A stretch of DNA of 64,000 nt from Ancylobacter sp. TS-1 (GCF_009223885.1 NZ_CP045144.1:1922001-1986000); one strand, 5' to 3'; counted from the first letter of the stretch, positions 8,342 through 18,640 are shown. Notes: a model not told the origin generated them from the sequence alone. Program-made: numbers and translations.

Positions 8342-8725
8342 TCAGCCCATGCCGACGCCGCCCGACGGGCTCGGGCCCAGCCCCCGGGCGAGGCGTTCCA
8401 GCCGCTCCGCAGCGGAGACCACCGCATCGGCCACGAGAGCCTGGGTCTGGTCCAGCCGCTGCACCGCCGCCCCGCGCGCCGCGCGCTCGGCGGCGGCCTC
8501 CTGCTCCAGCGCGCGAAGGCGCCGGCGCGCCTCGCTCAGTTCGTCGGCGATAGTGATGGCGGCCATGATGCCGAGGCGCTGGTCGCCGATCTCGCCGAAG
8601 GCTTCGCGCAGCTGGTCGATGCGCGCATCGACCTCCTCGCCGAGCCCGGCAAGATGCTCTTCCTGCCCATCGTCGCACGCCATGCGGTAGGCGCGCCCGC
8701 CGATGCTGATGGTCACATAGGCCAT
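8342..8725 (-). CDS. zapA: Cell division protein ZapA
   Basis: This 127-residue FtsZ-ring-associated protein starts MAYVTISIGGRAYRMACDDG, followed by EEHLAGLGEEVDARIDQLR, the globular ZapA head. A coiled coil runs from about residue 65 to 105. It bundles FtsZ filaments at midcell in characterised species. The DUF4164 coiled-coil gene ends 18 bp upstream on the same strand and is probably cotranscribed. In many relatives the 6S RNA and a 5-formyltetrahydrofolate cyclo-ligase gene lie close to zapA; neither is recognised here. Confidence 0.93.
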   Translation of the reverse strand: MAYVTISIGGRAYRMACDDGQEEHLAGLGEEVDARIDQLREAFGEIGDQRLGIMAAITIADELSEARRRLRALEQEAAAERAARGAAVQRLDQTQALVADAVVSAAERLERLARGLGPSPSGGVGMG

Positions 8726-8743
8726 GCCCGCCCCCTTCCGCGA

Positions 8744-9040
8744 TCAGCGTTCATGCGCGGCGAGCACCGCGCGGATGGTTTCCATGGCACTGCCGAGCCG
8801 GCGCGCGACCTCGTCATTGGCGGTTTCCAGCCGGTCGGCGCGGGCGTGCGCGCCGTCCAGCGCGTCGGCGAGGCGCGAACGGTCGGCCCCCAGCACATGA
8901 AGCTGCTGCGCGAGGGCGGCCTCCTGCCGCTCGACCTCCAGTCGCCGCTCGATAGCAGCCTCCAGCGCGTCGACCGCGCCCTCGAAGCGCCGCAGCGCCA
9001 CCTCCAGCGTGATCGGTTCACCCCCTGCCGGCGGGATCAT
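8744..9040 (-). CDS. DUF4164 family coiled-coil protein
   Basis: This 98-residue protein is almost entirely helical and coiled-coil, with heptads from ALRRFEGAVDALEAAIERRL through RLETANDEVARRLG, and ends in IRAVLAAHER. DUF4164 genes typically sit directly before zapA, as here, so a role with the division apparatus is plausible but inferred. I chose ATG 9040 (MIPPAGGEPI), which matches family length. Confidence 0.85.
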   Translation of the reverse strand: MIPPAGGEPITLEVALRRFEGAVDALEAAIERRLEVERQEAALAQQLHVLGADRSRLADALDGAHARADRLETANDEVARRLGSAMETIRAVLAAHER

Positions 9041-9394
9041 GGTTTCTCCGTTCCCCGCGACAAGACCGCAGGCCTGCCGCCACTCGCGCCGGCCGGCACA
9101 TCCCGGCTCGCCACACTCCGAGAGGTGATTCCGGCATTGTGATTCCGGCGATATTGAGCCTGCGCTCGCGCGGAGCGTCAACCGGAGACCGGGCGAGCGC
9201 ACCGCGACGCCCCAGCCGGCGGTCGTCGCACGCCTTTGACACGGCGGCCCGTGGTGCTATCACTCCCGCGCCCTTTGTCTGCACGCTGAGAAGGCCCGCA
9301 CCGGAAGCCCCGCCGCTCAGCCCGCGGCCGTTCCGAAAGACGCCGCGACCCGCACAATCCGTTAACGCGTTCCCCCTCGGAGACATTCGTCCTC
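9041..9394. other. Divergent intergenic region DUF4164/tkt
   Basis: This 354-bp gap lies between divergent genes. It holds one good sigma70-like promoter toward tkt (9236-9263) and short GC-rich inverted repeats. I looked for a 6S-like long hairpin, because 6S RNA often maps near zapA, but could not support one. Confidence 0.4.
9236..9263 (+). promoter_or_regulatory. Putative sigma70 promoter for tkt
   Basis: A perfect TTGACA at 9236-9241 is followed after 16 bp by TATCAC at 9258-9263. It lies about 130 bp before the tkt start, in the right orientation. The -10 element is a moderate match. Confidence 0.5.
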
Positions 9395-11389
9395 ATGTCG
9401 AACCGCGAGAAGCACGATCGCATGGCCAATGCCATCCGGGCCCTGGCCATGGATGCCGTCGAGGCCGCCAATTCCGGCCATCCGGGCATGCCGATGGGCA
9501 TGGCCGACGTCGCCACCGTCCTGTTTGGCAAGGTGCTGAAGTACGACCCCACCGACCCGCACTGGCCGGACCGCGACCGCTTCATCCTGTCGGCCGGCCA
9601 CGGCTCGATGCTCATCTATTCGCTGCTCTATCTCACCGGCTACGAGGGCATGACCCTCGACGACCTGAAGCATTTCCGCCAGCTCGGCTCGCGCACCCCC
9701 GGCCACCCGGAATACGGCCACACGGTCGGCGTCGAGACCACCACCGGCCCGCTCGGCCAGGGCCTCGCCAACTCGGTCGGCTTCGCCCTTGGCGAGCGCA
9801 TGCTGGCCGCGCAGTTCGGCTCCGATCTCGTCGACCACCACACCTATGTCATCTGCGGCGACGGCTGCCTGATGGAAGGCATCTCGGAGGAGGCGATCGA
9901 GATCGCCGGCCGCCAGAAGCTGAACAAGCTCACCGTGCTGTGGGACGACAACCACATCACCATCGACGGCTCGACCGCCCTGTCGGTGGCGACCGACCAG
10001 CTCGCCCGCTTCGAGGCGTCGGGCTGGAACGCCACCCGCGTCGACGGCCATGATCCCGATGCCATCCTCGCCGCCCTGGAGCGTGCCAAGACCAGCGACA
10101 AGCCGACGCTGATCGCCTGCCACACCACCATCGGCTATGGCGCGCCGAACAAGGGCGGCACCAATGCCGTGCACGGCGCGCCGCTGGGCGCCGCCGAGAT
10201 CGCCGCCGCGCGGGCATTCCTGAACTGGGAATATCCCCCCTTCGTCATCCCGAGCGACGTGCTGGACGCCTGGCGCCTGGCCGGGCTGCGTTCGCGCCAG
10301 GCCCACAAGAGCTGGAACGAGCGCCTCAAGGCGACCGACATCGAAAAGCGCGCCGAGTTCGAGCGCCGGGTGCGCGGCGATCTGCCCTCGAAGCTCGGTG
10401 AGACCATCGCCGGCGTGATCGCCAAGGCGCGCGCGGATGGCGGCGCCGTCGCCACCCGCAAGTCCTCCGAGATCGTGCTGGAGGCCCTCACCGCGGCCCT
10501 GCCGGAGATGGTGGGCGGCTCGGCCGACCTCACCCACTCCAACAACACCAAGACCAAGGCCACCTCGGTCTATGTCGAGCCGCCGAAATATGACGGCCGC
10601 TACGTCAACTGGGGCATCCGCGAGCACGGCATGGCCGCCGCCATGAACGGCATCGCGCTGCATGGCGGCTTCATCCCCTATGGCGGCACCTTCCTGGTGT
10701 TCTCCGACTATTGCCGCCCCTCCATCCGCCTCGCGGCGCTGATGGGCGTGCGCGTGGCCTATGTCTTCACGCACGATTCCATCGGCGTCGGCGAGGACGG
10801 CCCGACCCACCAGCCGGTCGAGCAGATCGCCGCCCTGCGCGCGATCCCGAACCTCCTCGTCTTCCGTCCCTGCGACACGGTGGAGACGGCAGAGGCCTGG
10901 AAGCTCGCGCTGGAGCACAAGACCGGCCCGAGCGTGCTGGCGCTGACCCGGCAGAACCTGCCGCTGCTGCGCACCGACGACGGCGACGAGCGCTGCCTGA
11001 CCGCGCGCGGCGCCTATGAGCTGGTGCGGGCCTCGGACGACGCGCAGGTCTCGCTGTTCGCCTCCGGCTCGGAAGTCTCGCTGGCGGTGAAGGCCCGTGA
11101 GGCGCTGGAAGCGCAGGGCGTGCCGACCCGCATCGTCTCCGTGCCCTGCTTCGAGCTGTTCCTGAACCAGCCGGAGGAGAGCCGCCGTCAGGTCGTCGGC
11201 AAGGCGCCGGTGAAGATCGCCATCGAGGCCGCCATCCGCCAAGGCTGGGATGCCATCGCCGGCTCCGACGCGGCCTTCGTCGGCATGACCGGCTTCGGCG
11301 CTTCGGGTCCGGCGGGCGAGGTGTTCGCGCATTTCGGCATCACGCCGGAAGCCGTGGTCGCCACCGCCCTGAGCCGTCTCAAGCGCTGA
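9395..11389 (+). CDS. tkt: Transketolase
   Basis: This 664-residue ThDP-dependent enzyme transfers two-carbon ketol units between sugar phosphates in the pentose phosphate and, where present, Calvin pathways. The length is normal. The N-terminal ThDP domain carries [17 protein letters not shown] and the cofactor motif [15 protein letters not shown] at about residues 155-170. The pyrimidine domain carries [16 protein letters not shown] with the catalytic glutamate near residue 410 and [19 protein letters not shown]. It is followed by gap, pgk and fba in the same direction, a carbon-metabolism cluster typical of Hyphomicrobiales. No Rubisco gene is in the window. Confidence 0.97.
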   Translation: MSNREKHDRMANAIRALAMDAVEAANSGHPGMPMGMADVATVLFGKVLKYDPTDPHWPDRDRFILSAGHGSMLIYSLLYLTGYEGMTLDDLKHFRQLGSRTPGHPEYGHTVGVETTTGPLGQGLANSVGFALGERMLAAQFGSDLVDHHTYVICGDGCLMEGISEEAIEIAGRQKLNKLTVLWDDNHITIDGSTALSVATDQLARFEASGWNATRVDGHDPDAILAALERAKTSDKPTLIACHTTIGYGAPNKGGTNAVHGAPLGAAEIAAARAFLNWEYPPFVIPSDVLDAWRLAGLRSRQAHKSWNERLKATDIEKRAEFERRVRGDLPSKLGETIAGVIAKARADGGAVATRKSSEIVLEALTAALPEMVGGSADLTHSNNTKTKATSVYVEPPKYDGRYVNWGIREHGMAAAMNGIALHGGFIPYGGTFLVFSDYCRPSIRLAALMGVRVAYVFTHDSIGVGEDGPTHQPVEQIAALRAIPNLLVFRPCDTVETAEAWKLALEHKTGPSVLALTRQNLPLLRTDDGDERCLTARGAYELVRASDDAQVSLFASGSEVSLAVKAREALEAQGVPTRIVSVPCFELFLNQPEESRRQVVGKAPVKIAIEAAIRQGWDAIAGSDAAFVGMTGFGASGPAGEVFAHFGITPEAVVATALSRLKR

Positions 11390-11414
11390 GGCGGCTTTCG
11401 GCGGGAAGCCATGC

Positions 11415-11441
11415 GGCTGGCGCATGTTGCGTGCGCCAGCC
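11415..11441 (+). promoter_or_regulatory. Intergenic stem-loop between tkt and gap
   Basis: Perfect 10-bp arms GGCTGGCGCA and TGCGCCAGCC flank a 7-nt loop 25 bp after the tkt stop. There is no T run, so it looks more like a 3'-end stabilising or factor-dependent structure than an intrinsic terminator. Confidence 0.5.
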
Positions 11442-11549
11442 CTGCACCCAGGTAGCAGCGTCAAAAGTGCGACTGGTGTCGTAGCGTCCGCCGCGCTATG
11501 AGGCCAACGCGCGGATCGTGATGAAAGAGCTTACCTGGGGATTAAACGC

Positions 11550-12560
11550 ATGACGCTCAAGGTTGCCATCAACGGCTTCGGACGCATCGGCCGCAATGTG
11601 CTGCGCGCCATCATGGAGTCGGGCCGTACCGACATCGAGGTCGTCGCCATCAACGACCTCGGCCCGGTCGAGACCAACGCGCATCTGTTCCGCTTCGACA
11701 GCGTGCATGGCCGCTTTCCCGGCGTCGTGACGGTCGCCGGCGACACCATCGACGTCGGCCGCGGGCCGATCAAGGTCACGGCGGTCCGCAATCCGGCCGA
11801 GCTGCCTCACACCGCTCTCGGCGTCGACGTCGCGCTCGAATGCACCGGCATCTTCACCGCCCGCGACAAGGCCGCCGCGCACCTGACCGCCGGCGCCAAG
11901 CGCGTGCTGGTCTCCGCCCCGGCCGACGGCGCCGACCTGACGGTCGTGTTCGGCGTCAACCACGACAAGCTGACGAAGGACCACCTCGTCGTCTCCAACG
12001 CCTCCTGCACCACCAACTGCCTCGCGCCGGTGGCCAAGGTGCTGAACGATGCCGTCGGCATCGACCACGGCTTCATGACGACGATCCATTCCTACACCGG
12101 CGACCAGCCGACGCTGGACACCATGCACAAGGATCTCTACCGCGCCCGCGCTGCGGCGCTGTCGATGATCCCGACCACCACCGGCGCGGCCAAGGCCGTC
12201 GGCCTCGTCCTGCCCGAGCTGGCGGGCCGGCTCGACGGCACCTCGATCCGCGTGCCGACCCCGAACGTCTCGGTCGTCGACTTCAAGTTCGTCGCCAAGA
12301 AGAAGGTGACGAAGGAGGAGATCAACGAGGCGATCAAGGCCGCCGTCGCGAGCGGACCGCTCAAGGGCATTCTCGGCATGACCGACCAGCCGAACGTGTC
12401 CACCGACTTCAACCACGACCCGCATTCCTCGATCTTCCACCTCGACCAGACCAAGGTGCTGGAAGGCAACTTCGTCCGTGTCCTGTCGTGGTACGACAAC
12501 GAATGGGGCTTCTCGAACCGCATGTCCGACACGGCGGTCGCCCTCGGCAAGCTGATCTGA
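11550..12560 (+). CDS. gap: Type I glyceraldehyde-3-phosphate dehydrogenase
   Basis: This 336-residue cytoplasmic enzyme interconverts glyceraldehyde-3-phosphate and 1,3-bisphosphoglycerate. NAD-binding residues are in [16 protein letters not shown] at the N-terminus. The catalytic cysteine is in [11 protein letters not shown] at about residue 154 and the partner histidine lies in the [10 protein letters not shown] region. The C-terminal [13 protein letters not shown] is intact. The next gene encodes phosphoglycerate kinase, the adjacent step. A terminator-like hairpin lies just after the stop, so expression of pgk may be partly uncoupled. Confidence 0.97.
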   Translation: MTLKVAINGFGRIGRNVLRAIMESGRTDIEVVAINDLGPVETNAHLFRFDSVHGRFPGVVTVAGDTIDVGRGPIKVTAVRNPAELPHTALGVDVALECTGIFTARDKAAAHLTAGAKRVLVSAPADGADLTVVFGVNHDKLTKDHLVVSNASCTTNCLAPVAKVLNDAVGIDHGFMTTIHSYTGDQPTLDTMHKDLYRARAAALSMIPTTTGAAKAVGLVLPELAGRLDGTSIRVPTPNVSVVDFKFVAKKKVTKEEINEAIKAAVASGPLKGILGMTDQPNVSTDFNHDPHSSIFHLDQTKVLEGNFVRVLSWYDNEWGFSNRMSDTAVALGKLI

Positions 12561-12569
12561 CTTCCGGCC

Positions 12570-12604
12570 CGGCCGGGCCTTCCGCCAAGAAGGCCCGGCC
12601 GTTT
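12570..12604 (+). terminator. Terminator-like hairpin between gap and pgk
   Basis: The perfect 12-bp arms CGGCCGGGCCTT (12570-12581) and AAGGCCCGGCCG (12590-12601) are followed only by TTT. It may attenuate rather than fully end transcription between gap and pgk. Confidence 0.6.
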
Positions 12605-12639
12605 CGCATCAAGATCAACAATCTGAGGGAGAGAAACCC

Positions 12640-13839
12640 ATGAGCGAGGAATCCGCTTTCCGCACGCTCGACGATGCCGAGGTCGCCGGACGGCGCGTGC
12701 TCGTGCGTGTCGACCTGAACGTGCCCGTCGACAATGGCCGCGTCACCGACGACACCCGCATCCAGGCCGTGCTGCCGACCATCCGCGAGATATCGGACAA
12801 AGGCGGCAGGGTGATCCTGCTGGCCCATTTCGGCCGCCCCAAGGGCGAGGACCCGGCGCTGTCGCTGGCGCCCATCGCCGGCGAGGTCGCCAGCCGGCTC
12901 GGCAAGCCCGTCGCCTTCGCCCCCGCCACCATCGGCCCGGTGGCCGAGGCGGCCGTGGGCGCGCTGGACGACGGCGACGTGCTGCTGCTGGAGAACACCC
13001 GCTTCGACAAGCGGGAAGAGAAGAACGATCCCGACTTCGTGGCGGCGCTGGCCGGCCTCGGCGACATCTACGTCAACGACGCCTTCGCCACCGCCCACCG
13101 CGCCCACGCCTCGACCGAGGGCCTCGCGCATCGGCTTCCGGCCTATGCCGGCCGCTGCATGCAGGAAGAAATCGAGGCGCTGGCGAAGGCGCTGGAAAAG
13201 CCGCAGCGCCCGGTGCTCGCCGTGGTCGGCGGCGCCAAGGTGTCCTCCAAGCTCGAACTGCTCGGCAATCTCGTCGCCAGGGTCGACATCCTCGTCATCG
13301 GCGGCGGCATGGCCAACACCTTCCTGGCGGCCCAGGGCAAGGATGTCGGCAAGTCGCTGTGCGAGCACGAGCTGGCCGGCACCGCGCGCGAGATCCTCGA
13401 CAAGGCGAAGGCCGCCAGCTGCGAGATCGTGCTGCCGACCGACGCGCTGGTCGCCACCGAGTTCAAGGCGCACGCGCCGCATCGCGTGGCGTCGGTCGAC
13501 GAGGTGAAGGCCGACGAGATGATCCTCGATGCCGGCCCGGCTTCCATCGCCCATGTCATCGGCCGGTTAAGGGCTGCGAAGACGGTGGTATGGAACGGCC
13601 CCTTCGGCGCCTTCGAGCTGCCGCCCTTCGACACGGCGACGGTCGCGGTGGCGAAGGCGGCGGCGGAACTCACCGACGCCGGCGGACTTCTGTCGGTGGC
13701 GGGCGGCGGCGACACGGTGGCGGCGCTCAACCATGCCGGCGTCGCCGACCACTTCACCTATGTGTCGACGGCCGGTGGCGCCTTCCTCGAATGGCTCGAG
13801 GGCAAGGCGCTGCCGGGGGTCGAAGCCTTGAGACGTTGA
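12640..13839 (+). CDS. pgk: Phosphoglycerate kinase
   Basis: This 399-residue monomeric kinase interconverts 1,3-bisphosphoglycerate plus ADP and 3-phosphoglycerate plus ATP. The substrate-binding N-domain shows [27 protein letters not shown] and the [13 protein letters not shown] region. The nucleotide domain shows [28 protein letters not shown] and [14 protein letters not shown]. Length and motifs are complete. A clean AGGGAGAG ribosome-binding site precedes ATG 12640. It lies between gap and fba. Confidence 0.97.
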   Translation: MSEESAFRTLDDAEVAGRRVLVRVDLNVPVDNGRVTDDTRIQAVLPTIREISDKGGRVILLAHFGRPKGEDPALSLAPIAGEVASRLGKPVAFAPATIGPVAEAAVGALDDGDVLLLENTRFDKREEKNDPDFVAALAGLGDIYVNDAFATAHRAHASTEGLAHRLPAYAGRCMQEEIEALAKALEKPQRPVLAVVGGAKVSSKLELLGNLVARVDILVIGGGMANTFLAAQGKDVGKSLCEHELAGTAREILDKAKAASCEIVLPTDALVATEFKAHAPHRVASVDEVKADEMILDAGPASIAHVIGRLRAAKTVVWNGPFGAFELPPFDTATVAVAKAAAELTDAGGLLSVAGGGDTVAALNHAGVADHFTYVSTAGGAFLEWLEGKALPGVEALRR

Positions 13840-13968
13840 GAACCGCACGGGCGGCGGAAGTCCCGGCTTTCAGGACTTCGCCGCCCGGGTGATATACATT
13901 CCGATCGTCCGGCCCCGCATTCGATCCGGCCGCGGTGCCGAACGGTCTGTTTCGCGCGGGAGAGAGAC

Positions 13969-14994
13969 ATGACGGCGAGCCTCGAAGAGGTTGCGTACAA
14001 GCTGGCGGCGGGCGGCAAGGGCATTCTTGCCGCGGACGAGAGTTCGAGCACGATCAAGAGGCGTTTCGACGCCATCGGTATCGAATCCACCTTCGAGACC
14101 CGGCGCGACTATCGCGAGATGCTGTTCCGCTCGGAGGAGGCGATGTCGCAGTACATCTCCGGCGTCATCCTCTTCGACGAGACCATCCGCCAGAACGCCA
14201 AGGACGGCACGCCGCTGGTCAAGCTGATCGAGGATGCCGGCTCCATCCCCGGCATCAAGGTCGATCTGGGCGCCCGCCCGCAGCCCGGCTGCCCGGGCGA
14301 GACCATCACCGAGGGCCTCGACGGCCTCGGTGAGCGCTTCAAGGAATATTACGACCTCGGCGCCCGCTTCGCGAAGTGGCGTGCGGTGATCGACATCGGC
14401 AGTCACATCCCGAGCTACACTTCGATCATCGCCAATGCGCAGGCGCTCGCCCGCTACGCAGCGCTGGCGCAGGCGGCCGACATCGTGCCGATCGTCGAGC
14501 CCGAGGTGCTGATGGATGGCGACCACGACATCGACCGCTGCTACGAAGTCACCGAGTGGGTGCTGAAGGAAGTGTTCCAGCAGCTCTTCTACGCCCGCGT
14601 GAACCTCGAGGGCGCGGTGCTCAAGCCCAACATGGTGATCGCCGGCAAGAAGTCGTCCCGGCAGGCGTCCGTCGCCGAAGTGGCCGAGAAGACCGTGCGC
14701 CTGCTCAAGAACACCGCGCCGGCGGCGATCCCCAGCGTCGCCTTCCTGTCCGGCGGCCAGTCCGACGAGGAGGCGACCGCCCATCTCGACGCCATGATCC
14801 GCGGCGGCGGGCTGCCGTGGAACCTCACCTTCTCCTATGGCCGCGCCCTTCAGGCGGCACCGCAGAAGGCGTGGTCCGGCAAGCCGGAGAACGTCGCCGC
14901 CGGTCAGGCCGCGTTCACTCACCGCGCCAAGATGAACTATCTCGCCGCGCTGGGTCAGTGGACGCCCGAGATCGAGGCCAGGAAGGCGGCCTGA
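13969..14994 (+). CDS. fba: Class I fructose-bisphosphate aldolase
   Basis: This 341-residue aldolase is of the metal-independent, Schiff-base class I type. The N-terminus LAAGGKGILAADESSSTIKRRF matches the eukaryote-like subgroup. The lysine in LEGAVLKPNMV (about residue 222) is the expected Schiff-base lysine, and SGGQSDEEAT near 265 belongs to the phosphate-binding part. It splits fructose-1,6-bisphosphate into two triose phosphates and completes the gap-pgk-fba segment. A GAGAGA ribosome-binding element lies just before ATG 13969, and a strong terminator follows. Confidence 0.95.
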   Translation: MTASLEEVAYKLAAGGKGILAADESSSTIKRRFDAIGIESTFETRRDYREMLFRSEEAMSQYISGVILFDETIRQNAKDGTPLVKLIEDAGSIPGIKVDLGARPQPGCPGETITEGLDGLGERFKEYYDLGARFAKWRAVIDIGSHIPSYTSIIANAQALARYAALAQAADIVPIVEPEVLMDGDHDIDRCYEVTEWVLKEVFQQLFYARVNLEGAVLKPNMVIAGKKSSRQASVAEVAEKTVRLLKNTAPAAIPSVAFLSGGQSDEEATAHLDAMIRGGGLPWNLTFSYGRALQAAPQKAWSGKPENVAAGQAAFTHRAKMNYLAALGQWTPEIEARKAA

Positions 14995-15029
14995 GGCAGC
15001 CTGAACGACCCGGCCTTCCGGCATTTGCG

Positions 15030-15060
15030 AGGCGCCGCCGCAAGGCGGCGCCTTTGTTTT
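15030..15060 (+). terminator. Intrinsic terminator after fba
   Basis: The perfect 10-bp arms AGGCGCCGCC and GGCGGCGCCT enclose a GCAA tetraloop, followed by TTGTTTT. It ends the glycolytic run 36 bp after the fba stop. Confidence 0.9.
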
Positions 15061-15178
15061 ATCGACGCCTTCGGCCGGCCGGCACGCGGCGGGCCGGCGC
15101 ATTGCCGCCTCTTGACCTTGCGCAAGGCACGAATGCCCCCCGCCTCTAACCTTGCGGAATGGCAGGGGAGAGACGAGC

Positions 15179-16027
15179 GTGCGACACGATCTCAAGACCG
15201 GCTTTCCGCCCGGCGGCTTCGAGGCGCGCGGCCTCGCCCATCCCTCGGCCCGCGCGGGCGAGCCCACCCCGACCCCGGTCAAGCTCGATGTCCGCCATGT
15301 GAGCTTCCGCTTCGGCACGCAGCCGGCGCTCCATGACATCTCGCTGCCGATCCACGCCCATCGCGTGACGGCGCTGATCGGCCCCTCCGGCTGCGGCAAG
15401 TCCACCTTGCTGCGGGTGTTCAACCGCATGCCCGATCTCTACGAAGACCAGCATGTGGAAGGGCAGGTGCTGCTGGACGGGCAGGACATTCTCGCCCCGG
15501 ACGTGGACGTGCTGACCCTGCGCCGGCGGATCGGCATGGTCACGCAGAAGCCCTCGCCCTTCCCCATGTCGATCTACGACAATGTGGCGATCGGCATGCG
15601 GCTCAACGAGGAACTGTCCAAGATCCAGCTCGATCAGCGGGTGGAGGATGCGCTGCGCCGCGCGGCGCTGTGGGAGGAGGTCGGCAGGCTTCTCGATCAT
15701 TCGGCCCTGAGCCTGTCCGGCGGCCAGCAGCAGCGCCTCTGCCTCGCCCGCACCATGGCGGTACGTCCGGAAGTGATCCTGCTCGACGAGCCCTGCTCGG
15801 CGCTCGACCCCATCTCCACCGCCCGGATCGAAGAGACGATCGAGGAGATCAAGAGCGAGAGCACCATCGTCATCGTCACCCATAATCTGCAACAGGCGGC
15901 GCGCATCGCCGACTACACGGCGTTCCTCTATCTCGGCGAACTGGTCGAGTTCGGGTCGACGGCGCAGATGTTCTCCGAGCCGCGCGACGAGCGCACCCGG
16001 CGCTACGTCACCGGCGCCATGGGCTGA
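15179..16027 (+). CDS. PstB-type phosphate ABC transporter ATPase, orphan
   Basis: This 282-residue ABC ATPase has Walker [19 protein letters not shown], the PstB-typical [15 protein letters not shown] in the Q-loop region, signature [16 protein letters not shown], Walker [16 protein letters not shown] and switch VTHNLQQA. These point to the phosphate-importer PstB group. GTG 15179 is chosen because AGGGGAG lies just upstream; a TTG at 15152 would extend it. No pstS, pstC, pstA or phoU gene is in the window, and the next gene is on the other strand. It is either a second PstB or the ATPase of an unlinked importer. Confidence 0.85.
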   Translation: MRHDLKTGFPPGGFEARGLAHPSARAGEPTPTPVKLDVRHVSFRFGTQPALHDISLPIHAHRVTALIGPSGCGKSTLLRVFNRMPDLYEDQHVEGQVLLDGQDILAPDVDVLTLRRRIGMVTQKPSPFPMSIYDNVAIGMRLNEELSKIQLDQRVEDALRRAALWEEVGRLLDHSALSLSGGQQQRLCLARTMAVRPEVILLDEPCSALDPISTARIEETIEEIKSESTIVIVTHNLQQAARIADYTAFLYLGELVEFGSTAQMFSEPRDERTRRYVTGAMG

Positions 16028-16150
16028 CGGCGCAGCACAGCCCGCCACGACAGGCCCCTGCGCCACGCGGAGATGCCCTGAAACCGAAATCCCCGGCGCA
16101 GGGCCGGGGATGACGCAATTCGTGATGGACGGTCGCAGATCGGTTGCGGA

Positions 16151-18640
16151 TCAGCGGCGGAAGCCGCCGCCGAACCCGCCGCGAAAGCCGCCGCCGAAGT
16201 CACCGCCGCCGAAATGATCGCCGCCGCCATACCCGCCATAGCCGCCGGCGCGGGCGAAGCTGTCGGCGCGCTGGTTGCCGAGGTCCTGATACTGGCGCTG
16301 CTGATCCAGCCGGCCGATCTGGTCGGCGTTCGAATCCGCCTGCCAGCCATTGCCGGCCTGATGCTGCCAGCCGCTGGACGAGTCGTACTGGTGGATGCTG
16401 CCGTCATGGTCGGTGTAGACGTTGCCGTTGTTCCACGCCACCGCATTGCCGGTCTTGGCGTTACCGGCGACGCCGCGGCTGTCGGCGCTGATATGGCCGT
16501 CATCGTCGACCACACCGGTCTGCGAGGCATGACCGATGCCGGTGGTCGGGTTGTAGCCCGCCGACTCGCGGCCCGCCGCGTAGTTGCCGGTATAGGCGTT
16601 GCCCTCGACGCCGGCGCGCGCCTCGCCATGGGCGCCCGTATAGGGGTTGAAGAACGCCGCCGAGCGGCCGGCGGCGTAGTTGCCGGTCCAGGGGTTGAAG
16701 GCGGCGGCCGAGCGGCCGGCGAAGTCGGTGCCCCATCCGGTCACGCCGTGCACGGCATTGGCGCCCCAGGCGGTGCCATAGGGGCCGACGCCCCAGGCAT
16801 GATCCCATACCGCCGCGCCGCCCCAGGCGCCGTAGATGTTGGTCTGGTTGATGTTGACGCCCGCCCACGGGCCGTACCAGGGGCCCGGGCGCCAGTAAGG
16901 ACCCCACCAGGGATACATCGCGCCCCAGCCAAAGGCGGCGTCGTAGCCGAAGGCGAAGCCCGTGGTCCAGGCGAAGGCCGCGTCATAGCCATAGGTGGCC
17001 GGGCAGCCATACCAGTAGGTGCCGATATAGCCGACGCAGTTGTAGCCGGTGCCGTAGACCACCGTGCCGCCGGGCTCGATGACGACGCCCATATAGCCGG
17101 GGGTGTAGCCGACGGTAACGACATCCGCCGTCGAGGCGTAGACCCTGACATAGGTCACGTAATGCAGCGGCGAGGAGACCGGGATCGTGTAGATCGCGTC
17201 CGGCACCACGTCGGCGACGAACCACGGCCCGGCCGGCGTGCCGGAGACGAACCACGCGCCCTGGAACAGCGCGTAGTAGCGAACCGCGTCGAGCATGATC
17301 ACCGGCGTACGGGTATTGGCCGCGTAGCTGAGGATGGTGCCCTTGATCGGCTCGAATTTCGGCGCGCCGCCATCGTACTGGATGGTGAGCTTGGTATCGC
17401 GCTTGATGCTCGCCGTCTGCGGCACGGTGGCGGCAATGGCCGCTTCCTTGGCCTGCGGCGTGCCGGGCACCGAGACCAGCGCGTTCGAGGCCGGATCGGT
17501 CGGCGCGATCTTGGCGAAGCCGGCCGGCAGACTGGTGCCGGGCACGAAGCTCCACGGTCCGGCGAAGCCGGCGGCGCGGAACCAGCGCCCGGAGATCAGC
17601 ACGTAATACTGGTTGCTGTCGGGATCGAGGATGATCGCATGGTCGGCATTGCTCACCCGCAGCAGCGAGGTCCCGCCCACCGGCGTCATCTGCGGCGCAC
17701 CGGCAGTGATGACCAGCTCGGCCGGGGTGGTGGAGACGATCACCGCCGGCGGGGTGGCCGGCTTCTGCCCGTTGGCGGGCAGCATGGTCTGCGCCGGCTC
17801 CTCATAGGTCGCCGTGCTGCCGGCCGCCTCGAGCGAGGGGTCCGGCTGGGCGGTGACGGTCCACGGGCCTTCGACGGCGGGCGCCTGATACCAGGTGCCG
17901 GCCGCCTGCAGATGGTAGAGGCCGGCGGCGTCGACCAGCATCAGCGGCTGGGTGTTGACCACGCGCTGGAAGCCCTGCACGCCGTTGACCGGGCGCGGCG
18001 CCGGCTTGCCCGCCATCAGCACGAGAAGGGTCGGCTTGTCGGCGAAGACGATGCGCGGCGGGGTGTTCTCCACCGGCTGGGTCATCTCCTTGTCGAGCTG
18101 CTTGGTCGCCGCATAGCTCGTCATCAGATGGTCGAGCGCGAAGGTCATGCCCTGCGGCGAGATGCGCGACTGCAGCGTGCTCAGCAGCAGCGCATCCTGC
18201 GACGGGTCGGTCGGCACATCCACCGAGGTGATGCGGATATTGCTCAGCTGGGCGAGCTTCGACGGCTTGTCGACCGCCACGCGCGCGGTGAACCGGGCGA
18301 GGCCGTAGGTCGGCGAGGCGGCAGGCGCCGTGGAGGTGCCGCCGGACGCGCCGTCGGCCGGCTTGGGACCGATGGCGATGGCGGCGCGGCCGGAAATCTG
18401 GTCGCCGTTCCACTGCTCGATCAGCGGCTGGTAGACCTGCATCAGCTTGTCGCCGAGATCGAAACTGCGCGGCCAGGCCAGCGCGGGCGGAAGGGCGGTC
18501 GGGGCACCGGCCGTCGTGCCGGCGACGGGCACCGGAGCGGCCGGCTGCTGGGCGAAGGCGGGCGCGGCGAGCGCGGCGAGCGCGGCGAGCGCGGCGAGCG
18601 CGGCGGCGGCGAAGGCGAGACAATGAGGACGAAGACGCAT
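16151..18640 (-). CDS. Large exported Gly/Ala/Tyr/Trp-rich protein, unknown function
   Basis: This 829-residue protein has a clear signal peptide (MRLRPHCLAFAAAA, then repeated LAA units, ending PAFAQQ). Residues about 30-430 are a mixed region that includes recurring WYQAPAVEGPW, WFRAAGFAGPW and WFVSGTPAGPW segments, which suggest a short structural repeat. About residues 550-620 are rich in Trp, Tyr, Gly and Pro (YWRPGPWYGPW). About 660-770 contain NPWTGNYAAGRS and NPYTGAHGEARAG repeats, and the C-terminus is GGF/GGG-rich. Similar proteins in Hyphomicrobiales carry uninformative names such as carbohydrate-binding family V/XII or autotransporter; I do not assign a function. ATG 18640 has a GGGGG stretch upstream. 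Confidence 0.75.
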   Translation of the reverse strand: MRLRPHCLAFAAAALAALAALAALAAPAFAQQPAAPVPVAGTTAGAPTALPPALAWPRSFDLGDKLMQVYQPLIEQWNGDQISGRAAIAIGPKPADGASGGTSTAPAASPTYGLARFTARVAVDKPSKLAQLSNIRITSVDVPTDPSQDALLLSTLQSRISPQGMTFALDHLMTSYAATKQLDKEMTQPVENTPPRIVFADKPTLLVLMAGKPAPRPVNGVQGFQRVVNTQPLMLVDAAGLYHLQAAGTWYQAPAVEGPWTVTAQPDPSLEAAGSTATYEEPAQTMLPANGQKPATPPAVIVSTTPAELVITAGAPQMTPVGGTSLLRVSNADHAIILDPDSNQYYVLISGRWFRAAGFAGPWSFVPGTSLPAGFAKIAPTDPASNALVSVPGTPQAKEAAIAATVPQTASIKRDTKLTIQYDGGAPKFEPIKGTILSYAANTRTPVIMLDAVRYYALFQGAWFVSGTPAGPWFVADVVPDAIYTIPVSSPLHYVTYVRVYASTADVVTVGYTPGYMGVVIEPGGTVVYGTGYNCVGYIGTYWYGCPATYGYDAAFAWTTGFAFGYDAAFGWGAMYPWWGPYWRPGPWYGPWAGVNINQTNIYGAWGGAAVWDHAWGVGPYGTAWGANAVHGVTGWGTDFAGRSAAAFNPWTGNYAAGRSAAFFNPYTGAHGEARAGVEGNAYTGNYAAGRESAGYNPTTGIGHASQTGVVDDDGHISADSRGVAGNAKTGNAVAWNNGNVYTDHDGSIHQYDSSSGWQHQAGNGWQADSNADQIGRLDQQRQYQDLGNQRADSFARAGGYGGYGGGDHFGGGDFGGGFRGGFGGGFRR
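18562..18597. repeat. Four 9-bp tandem repeats inside a signal peptide
   Basis: Four perfect copies of GCGCGGCGA, plus a degenerate fifth, encode the alanine/leucine run of the signal peptide of the large exported protein. The unit length is a multiple of three, so copy changes would lengthen or shorten the hydrophobic core without a frameshift. Confidence 0.85.

Noticed and set aside
9362..11464. 700-codon open frame antisense to tkt
   Set aside because: Composition is typical of a frame opposite a GC-rich gene, and transketolase on the other strand is unambiguous.
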